Positions 53,301 to 62,300 of a DNA stretch of 64,000 nucleotides are shown here, piece by piece. Both the position numbers and the translations under genes were made by a program. The stretch's first letter is position 1. Each line of letters starts with the position of its first letter. The notes below the pieces were generated by a model. It was not told the DNA's origin, made no database searches, and saw only the letters and a list, made by a program, of their open reading frames with translations. The stretch comes from Chamaea fasciata (Eukaryota; Chordata; Aves; Passeriformes; Sylviidae), in the NCBI GenBank assembly GCA_029207755.1, contig JARCOQ010000008.1, positions 28,199,021 through 28,263,020 of the forward strand. Reading direction: 5' to 3'.

Positions 53301-56300
53301 TGGCAGGAATGTCATTGTTGGTTTTGTTTTCTGTTCTCAGCAAGTCACAGATAATTCTTTTGGTCTATTGGCAGCTCATGTGCTGACACAGCATCCCTCT
53401 GGTTTGGTTTAATGTTGTTTTGTTCTAATTTCCTGATTATCTGTACTGTCCTGGTCCCCTGCATCCTTCAGTATTTCTCCTTCCTCTCTGCAAGAAAAAA
53501 AAAATTCTGGCATGCTTCCCTCATCCTTCTTTGTGAACACTGAGGCAAAAAAAAAATTTAATATTTTTGCAATATCTGCCTCTTCTGTCACTAAATTACC
53601 CTTGTCATATCCCTAAGGCTCCTCACTGACCTCTTGCTCCCTCTGTACTTGAAAAACATCTTAATCTCTTCTTGCAATCTTCCTTTTGTCTACCACGTAC
53701 CTCTTTTTCCTTTCCTTATTTTCCTCTGACCCTTTTCTTTCATCTTGCTGCTGCAATCTTTACACTCCACATTTTATCAGATACTTTTCACTACATGGAA
53801 ATGCCTTCCAAAGTCCTTTACTATTCCTTCTGGGTTAGCCTAGCAAGGGACAGAAAGTCCTTGATTCTCAGTTTGCCTTAATATTCCCTTTAAATAAAAA
53901 AATCCCAAAAAACCCCCCCAAAAAATCCCCAAAAAACAAACCCAAGAACAACAATGAAAACCTGGCAATGTTTGGCATGGCTGGACCTTCAGCGAGGCTT
54001 TGTTTCTTGGTTTTGAGTGCACCAAGCTGAGAGGGTGATCAAGAGGCCAAGCCTGTCCCACCTTGTATGGGCAGGAGCTCTCAGTCAGGTGCCAAGAGGG
54101 AATTCAGGAGGAGAAATCAGGTTCCTCAGTAGGAAGATCAGGCTGTCCCTGCCTGCAGCACGGACCTGCCTCCCATCTGCTCTTGCTGTGATTTCAGGCG
54201 ACTGTAGAGTTCTTTTTGGAAGGTCCTTGACATCACCAGTTTGAAGGCAGATGGCGCTTGCAGGCAGCCTCAGCACATTTGCCATAATAAAGGAGAGCCA
54301 GATTCAGGCAATCGGGCTGAAAGGATTTGCTATGGGGAAGCAAGGACATGAAGACAAGTCCATCCTCCCCAGGATTCCCCTGCTGGGAAGGGGCTGAGCT
54401 GTAAAATGGGCTCATGCTTCAGAGGACTGAGGTTTGTCTGGGCTGTCTCACACATACACTGCCCCACGCTGACTGGTTCTGATGATAAAGCAACTGAAGC
54501 TGTTTTATAATTTTCAAAATTGCTTTCTTTAACTGGTAATCCTGGAAAGTTGCTCATTCATAAACTCAAAGATTTTTAAAAGGAGAAGGAACCCCTATGA
54601 CAATCCTCATGTGTCCCCTTCCACCAGCTACTGTGGCAGCATGTCCATGGCTTCTGGCTGAGCTACCATGTGTTAGAAAGTCATCCATCTTCCACTGAAG
54701 CACTGGTAGCCTTAGGGGCCCTATCAAGTGATGGAAAATTCATCACTTCCTTACAGATCACAGTGGTTAATTACCCTTCTTGTTTACAAAATATAGGTTG
54801 TCTCCATTCTAGTTTGACTTTGTCCAGCTTCAGCTTTCAGTCCTTCCCAGTTCTAGTAGGGACATGTCTTATGTCCTCTTGTGAGAATCATATCCTCAGA
54901 GTAGAGGTGTCAGTGATAAATGCAACAGAGATTGAAATCATTCATTATTAGTAAAAAATCCAGAAAATTCTTATTATTCCTTAAACCATTCAATTTTTGC
55001 CATGAATTCTGTGGCAAGGAGTTCCACAGACTAAAACACTCATAAATGTGGAGAAATACAATTTGTCTGTACCATGGGTCCACCTGGAAAAATGAGCCCT
55101 ACACAAATCAACCGTCTGAAGTGACAGAACATCAAAGAGACTGCAGTAAACTGAAGGGCAACAGCAGTACCTGGAAATTAGGGATGGGGTTTAACGTTGG
55201 CAGCCAGGCTGATCTTGGGTTTTCTTGGTAGCGGAAGGGGCCATTAAATGCCTGAGTAATGGCACTCAGATTGAAGGCACACACTGCTGAGGCAGCTATG
55301 CTGTTTCTGGAAAAGGGGAGGGGAAAAAATCAATTTAATCATTAGAACATTGACATTTTCATCATAACAGACACCAAACTCCACTCAAATACCATACGTG
55401 TAAATTGCTAGGTAAATGTACAGTGATACCAATCCCATAGGGAGTAAAAATAAATAAACAAACAAATAAATAAATAAATAAACTGTAAAATGCAGATGAT
55501 TTCTGTGACACTTTTGAGAAGGAATTTTAAGTTTGGTTTTAAAATGTCAGAGATTTAAGGGCCATGGAAGCAGTTCTGACAAGAAAGGAATACAGTTTAA
55601 TTTGCATGGATTATTTGTGTCTCGTTTTATTTTCATTTTTTAAACAACCCATCTACCTTTATTGATTACAAACAACCTAATTTTTAATCTGTTGTTGTTT
55701 CTCAAGGTGAAATTCTGTTTCTACAGGTTCCTGAAATCTTCAGCTATAAAATATGCCACCTAATATTGTATTTATACACATGCAGTGGAAGGGAAAAGGT
55801 GACAGTGACAATCCAGCTGGTTCTGACAGCAGCTCAGCATGCAAAAAAAGTCTTGCTAATTCGTGAAAATCTCTGTTTTCAATGACCACAGTTCACTTCT
55901 GTCTGCTCCCAGGTGGGAACAGGATCTGTCAGGGGCAGACTGTTCACCAAGCACACCCAGTCAGGGGAGGCACAGCACAGGAAGGGAAACGGTGCTGTGA
56001 GGAGGACTCTTCAGAAAGGAATGTGTTTTAAGGATGCTGGGCTACCCAGTCACACTGCACACAGATCAGTTGGCCTTTGCTGTTCCATTTCAGTCCTGGA
56101 GGACCCATTTGTGCAGGGTCCTGAGCTGGCTCATCTCCTCCTGCCTCAAGAGGGTTGGAGGGCACTTCCTAGATTGTGACCTCAACAAAACTGACCCAGA
56201 GGGACATTTGATAAGTGACGACTTGGAATTCAAACCTGTTCTCAGTTCTTCCCTCCCCCCCCCCCCCCTTTTTTTTTATTTTAGGAAAGCCACAAGGTTT

Positions 56301-59300
56301 AGAGCAAAATATACCAAAATAAAACTAAAAATAGGGCCAGCATGAGACTGATTTGTCACGGTGCCTTTTAAACAACCCAAGCCCTGCTGTATGTATCTTT
56401 CTGCTAATTAAGGCAATTTGAATTCCCTGAAAAGAACACTTTTTTTTTTGTTTTTTTTTTCAACTAAACCAATAATTACACTCTCTTGCACACACAAAAA
56501 AAGCCTTTCTTCACCATTCCAGGCTGGAAAGCAGAAGAACAGATTCTTTCAGAGCATATTTCTTCCTAGCAATAAAACATCAGGAAGAACTTCCTGCTTT
56601 ACTTTCCCATTCCCTGCTCCCCCCTGCCCCTTGCATCCCCAGAATGATGGAGTAGCTCACTTTGAACATGTCAAAGCAATGCCAGGCAAACCTTTCTCCA
56701 CTTTTGTCTGAACACTGCTGATGCAGTGCATGCTCACAGACAGCAGCTTTTAAGACAAACCTAATGATGGATGACAAGTAAATGCCTTGAGGCGCACACA
56801 GGAAAAAAAAAAGACAATGAGGGAGAAAATGAAAAAGGAAAAGAAAGAATAAAATTCCACTAGTCTAATGAAAATACTTAGGGAAAAAAAAAAGGATATT
56901 TTTATCCTTAGCCCTGCTAAGGACTTCATAGTTTAGCCTTTTCTCTTTGCTGGAAAGGTGAAAGGAAAGAGGTTTTCCATTAAATCTGTGGACCATTTTC
57001 TTTTCCATCTGTGGCCTGGCATATTTCCCATCCCTCCTTATGAAAAGTTTGATCCCAGTCTCAAGCCAGTGACATCAACTGGTGCAGCTGGCCCCTGTGT
57101 TTTGGTGCGAAGTGTAACTTCCTTTATTCCCACCTCCTACCTTCTGTGACTAACTAGCTGGTTTAAAGAATGGACTAAGTTCAAAGAGGTTTTAACATTG
57201 TCTCTATTACCTCCCAGAAATTTTAATAAAAACATATTTAATATTTCATCAGCAGCTTCCCCAAAAAGCTCTCTTTCCCACTGATTCAGCTGGGTATAAC
57301 ATAACATGAAGCAATAAATCTATACGTGGGTGTTACCACAACCACTAATTCCCCTTTGTTATAAGATGACCCTAAATTCATTAAACATGAACTTTCTGAA
57401 GTAAAAAGTGCCGGTAAAAAAACAGCAACAAAAAAATCATAGTTTTGTGTTGCCTTGGCATTTTATCACAAAGAAACTCAGACTGGTGCATAAATTAACC
57501 CTCTTTGGTATGCAGAGCTCATGCAGCATGATATAAGTCCCAGTGAAAGTTAAAAGAATAATTACCATTATTTCTCTAGTCGGATGACAAATTGGAACAT
57601 TTTCTCTTTGAACTTTTAAAAGAACACCATGTTGTAGACCCAAAATGCTATTTGATCTAACTTCAGCTGTTATCAATTACTAATTTCTTCAATTACACAA
57701 ATGTGCATATTTTATTGTCTTCAGAAGATACAAGAGAGATCCTATATCCCTGATGTACAAAGAATGCTCAAGTGTACCCAGAGGATCCAGGTAACACTCA
57801 TCACATCTCATGTTAAACTTGGGAGATGGACATAGCAGAAGACAACTGTCCCAGCCAGAGCTAGTCTATGTCTCCCCCTTGATTGTCCAAAAATGTCACA
57901 AATTTGATAAATTCAATACAGTTATTAATAGCTTCCTCATTTCCAACTTCCATTCTTGGCTGGATGAATGGACAAATGGAAAGATAAAACAGTATCACTA
58001 TGGGCACAGAAGTTCTCTCCAATGGCAAAAAAAAGTCAGCTCAAGTGCCCAAAGCAATGGACAGCAATGGACAGCAATGGATTTCCTTTTAATGTTCAGG
58101 AAGTTTGGCTAATATCCCCTAAATGTTTTTAAAGAATGACTCATGTGCCTTTCAATCTGAGGACAGATCTTCCCCTAGTCCACAGTCAAGGTGCAGTGCT
58201 CAATCATGTTTATTTTTTCGAGGTGCTTCTCTGCTGGCTTACTTTTGACTGACATTGGCAATGATGGAACAGAAACAAAACATGGAAGAGGGACAAGGGT
58301 AGCCAAACACTTACCTATTTCTTGGAATTTACAGAAGGGGAAGAACATTCAGGCTCTGTTCACTCACAGTGAGGCTCCCCAACAGCACTTCAGATCAAGA
58401 AGTTGGGGCTAATGCTTTGTGACTTCAAGGGCTGAAGTTCAAGCCCTGTCACACCAGCAGGTGAAACATTAAAACAGGAGGGTTTGTACTTCAGTGGGGC
58501 TTCACTTCTTTGGTTTTCTGTGGGCTCCCTGGGAAGAGGCCTTCATTCATATTGGGCAGTACCAGCAGTGCACACAAAAACCCCAAAGAAGCTGGCTGCC
58601 CAGCACGAGGAAGGCACTTTGAGCATTTGCCATATGGAGTAACTACTCAGATTTTCATTCTCTAGTTTACGTGTCAGGCTAACACCCCCCTGGAGAACAT
58701 GTATTATTGAAACTCAATACCATGCAGACTGGTTACAGCTTGAAACTTATCATCTTAGCCTCAGGCATCAGAGAAAAAGTTATTTGAGTTTTCTGACTTA
58801 AAAATATACATTATGAGTTTTTTAATATATTTTTTAATTAACTCTTCTTCTCCTTTTTGCTTTCACAGCTATACTAAATCATTCCAATTACAAGTTTTTT
58901 CAATATCAAGGCAAGAAGAGGTGATTATGAAGTATCAGAAATCATACCTTCCCCTCAGAATTCTGACACTGCTTTTGATTTGTGGACCTCAAACAGTCTG
59001 TGGCAGAGGTAAAGCCTCCCCACCTTGGAAATGCAAAATGGCTTGTGACCCTCATGACCTTGCTATTACAGTGTTGTTCAACTGCAGTAGATGTTTTCAA
59101 TCTAGGCTGTTGTGATCCCATCTGCCTCATTCTTCTCCTTCCAGCCCTTCTCTCCCAAGTGCGTGCACCTGTCCATCTCATGGGCCAGCTCCAGTGTTTA
59201 CACAATTGTGTCAGATTGTCCAGGCAATTAGCCTGGCTGGAAATTAATGTGTTTCTGTTGGGTCATTTTTAGATCACGTCTCTAAACTACACAAGTTGCA

Positions 59301-62300
59301 CTGTCCCTACAAAAAGTCTGAAGTCTGTCAATGACCAGGTTTGTATCAAATTAATTTACCCTAAAACTGCACAGCCATCTTTTATGGACTCCAGGAATCT
59401 GTGAACCATGGATTAAATGCACTGTCCTAGAGGCTACATTGTCATGATGGATAACACAGACCTATCCATTCTTTCACGTTTACCAAACGATCTTTCAAAA
59501 ATGATTGCTCAGACTGTCTAAGAAATCAATACATTGTCAGTCTCAGACTGCCGGGGATGGAGGAGGGGCAGTAAAGCCAGTGCAACTTACACATTAGTAG
59601 TGAAGACACCGTAGATCAGATCTTGCTCAGGAAGGTAGAAGGTGCTTTGCAATTCATTGTAATAGAAAGGGATTTCTCCAGCACGGGAGCAGTTCAGTCT
59701 GGCCTTCATGAAAGTCGTCCATGTGTCCTCCAGCAAAAATCTCCCCCCAATATCATTTTTGCAAACCCTTGCCACACGAGAATACACTGTTTTCCCACAG
59801 TCATGTTCCACTGCGTTCTCACGGAAGAAGAAGTAGGTGAACAAGCCGATGTCATAGGCAGCAATAAAGTTAGGCTCTGAAAAACAAACATTTGAAGAGA
59901 TTTATATAGGTTAGAAATCAATCCATGCTCACTGACTTGCTCAATGCATTGCGCTGCCAGCTCCATTTATGCAATCTGTCAAAGCTGGGACCACTGGGAG
60001 TTTGGAGTCAGCAGAGGACATAAAAACAGTAGATGGGAATAATGATATATGAGGATATAGCTCTAGTACCTTTTTTCAGATCTTGGAAAGGCCCCATTGT
60101 TTCTCCACTTTATTGGCAAAGCTGCTACTGATTTTAGTGAAAGCAGAGTTCAACACTTTGCATATGCATGACTATTCTCTGTACCTATACTTATTTTACA
60201 AGACAAAGCCTTCCCACTGGGCTGCTTCACCTATTCACTTTTGAAGTGGACCTTATGATGTGTTAAATATGCTGCGTGCATCCGCCCGATTCCCCAGACA
60301 GCTGCACTGAAACATTCAAGCTACTCTCCCAGCACTGTCACATCTGGCTTTTATCATGAAACCTTTCCAGTTTCTAGGCACAAAAGATTATCTTATGTCC
60401 ATAAAACAAAACCATGCCAGATACTGACAGTAGTGAAATGTGCTCTCCTTAATGCTTTTTCTCCTGAAATTTTCGGTATTATTTTCACAATAATTGAAAA
60501 GAACCTTGAATTTAGTAGGTTCAGTAATAAATATTTTAATTGGGGATACAACAAAGCTTTGAAGTGTAAAGTCTTTTATCCAAAAAGTTTCTTTGGTAAA
60601 ATGAAAAGTTTTTATTCATTTACCAAAATGAATAATATTTGATCAAACAAACAAGCAAACAAAAAGCCTTCCCTGAACCCGTTGGTTTTATAGGGTGTTT
60701 TTACAATGCTCATTTCTGAGTAATAATCAAAGGAAAAAGAAAAAAAGTGAAGTACAGAATTCCTTTAAAGCTCCAGTCCAGGAGTGAAAGGAGAACGGAG
60801 CAAGGCAGGCCACTGCTGCTGCAAGGCAAGTTTGGGAGGCAGATGATGGTACAGCAGGGAGGGCATTGCAAATCATCTCCTGTCAAACTTTCTCCTTCAA
60901 ACTAACCATGAACCTTCAAGGGACCACTGTGATCCCCAATCTGACCTTCTGTCTAACACAAGCCAGAGAATTTCACCCTGTAATTCCACCATCACATCCT
61001 GTAACTAACAGGAGAATTAGACCACATCTTTGGAAGGAGATCAGATCTTACTGGACAATGTCACCTGGCTTTACATCCATCACTTTCCTCAGTGACTAGT
61101 TCAAATGACTAAAGACTGACCCAGCTGCAACCTGTACTTCTTTTCCCATTTGACATTATCTGGTTTCAGCTTCCAATCACAGGTTCTTGTCATGACTTGT
61201 CTGCTAGATTAAAGAACTTTATCCTTTCCAAAATCTTCTCTTGATGTAAGTACTTCCATATCATGAACAAAACACCTTTTATCTCCTTTTCAGAAAGATA
61301 AATAAATTGAGCTCCTTAAGTCTCTCACTGTGAGGCAGGCTTTCCAAGTTTCAAATCACTGAATGGCTCTTCTCTGAATCACCTTCAGGTTTTCTGTTTC
61401 TTGTTGAAAAGTGGCCAGAACAGGACGAAATTACTCCGATGTCACTAATGCTGCACAAGGTTATAAATCCAAGAGTCACATTAGTTTTTCCAGTCACATA
61501 CAAGAACTTCAGTTACTGCTTGTCTCCCTTAAAATCCCCTGTTCCAATGTAGCTTCCTTCTGAATCTTGCATTCATGCACAGACAAGAGGAACATGTTTC
61601 CAAAGAGTGTACATGGGCTATGATGCTTTTTGGTCCTAATTTGTAGTCTTTCCTGGTGACATACTTTTCCTTACACTCCAGGTCTCCATACTAACTTCAG
61701 TATGCCTGCAGAAGCCTAGTTCAGCCTTATTAAGCTCCACAGAGTGCACAGTCCCACTGCTCTTATCTTTAATTGAAAGGTCCTCAAATCTAATAGAAAG
61801 ATTTCAAACATCTGGTCAATTTACCTGGGTTAAATGAGATATGGGGAATATTGGGGACTCCATCACTACAGTCTGCTCAGATGGAAAGTGCTTTGCCCCA
61901 GTCGGAAGGTGTGGACTCAGTGCAGGGATTACTGGTTGAAATTCTATAGCTTGCTTGATGCAGGGTATTATCACACTGGGGTAAGAGTTGCTTTTAATAA
62001 CTATAAATCCACATCAGCATGGACTCACATGGAACATAATGTGCTGTGAAATTTCTCATTTTTGGAGGGATCTTGCACTGAAACCAGGCATCTTCAGCTG
62101 AGTCAGTGGAAGTAAAAGAGTGCCTATCACTCTGCAAAACTGGGTCAACAATATGATGCTTTAAGTTGATTTTGATCTTCAAATCTTTGAGCGGTTTTCT
62201 TGTTAAAATGATGTATTTGGTCATCTCAGAAGACAGAGACCCATATATATGTTAAGTAGCCTGTAAGACCCACTTTCTATATTCTAAATCAACTTTTCTG

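Larger units (their letters stand above)
51639..55170. other. Intron between exons D and E (3532 bp)
   Basis: Carries two separate old minus-strand CR1 fragments (53400-53900 and 54660-54900) and an A/C-rich stretch near 53895-53945. No gene was seen. Confidence 0.85.
55307..59590. other. Intron between exons C and D (4284 bp)
   Basis: Contains an AAAT-type microsatellite, a C14-T9 homopolymer junction and a 10-bp tandem repeat (listed separately). No gene or clear transposon was recognised. Confidence 0.85.
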
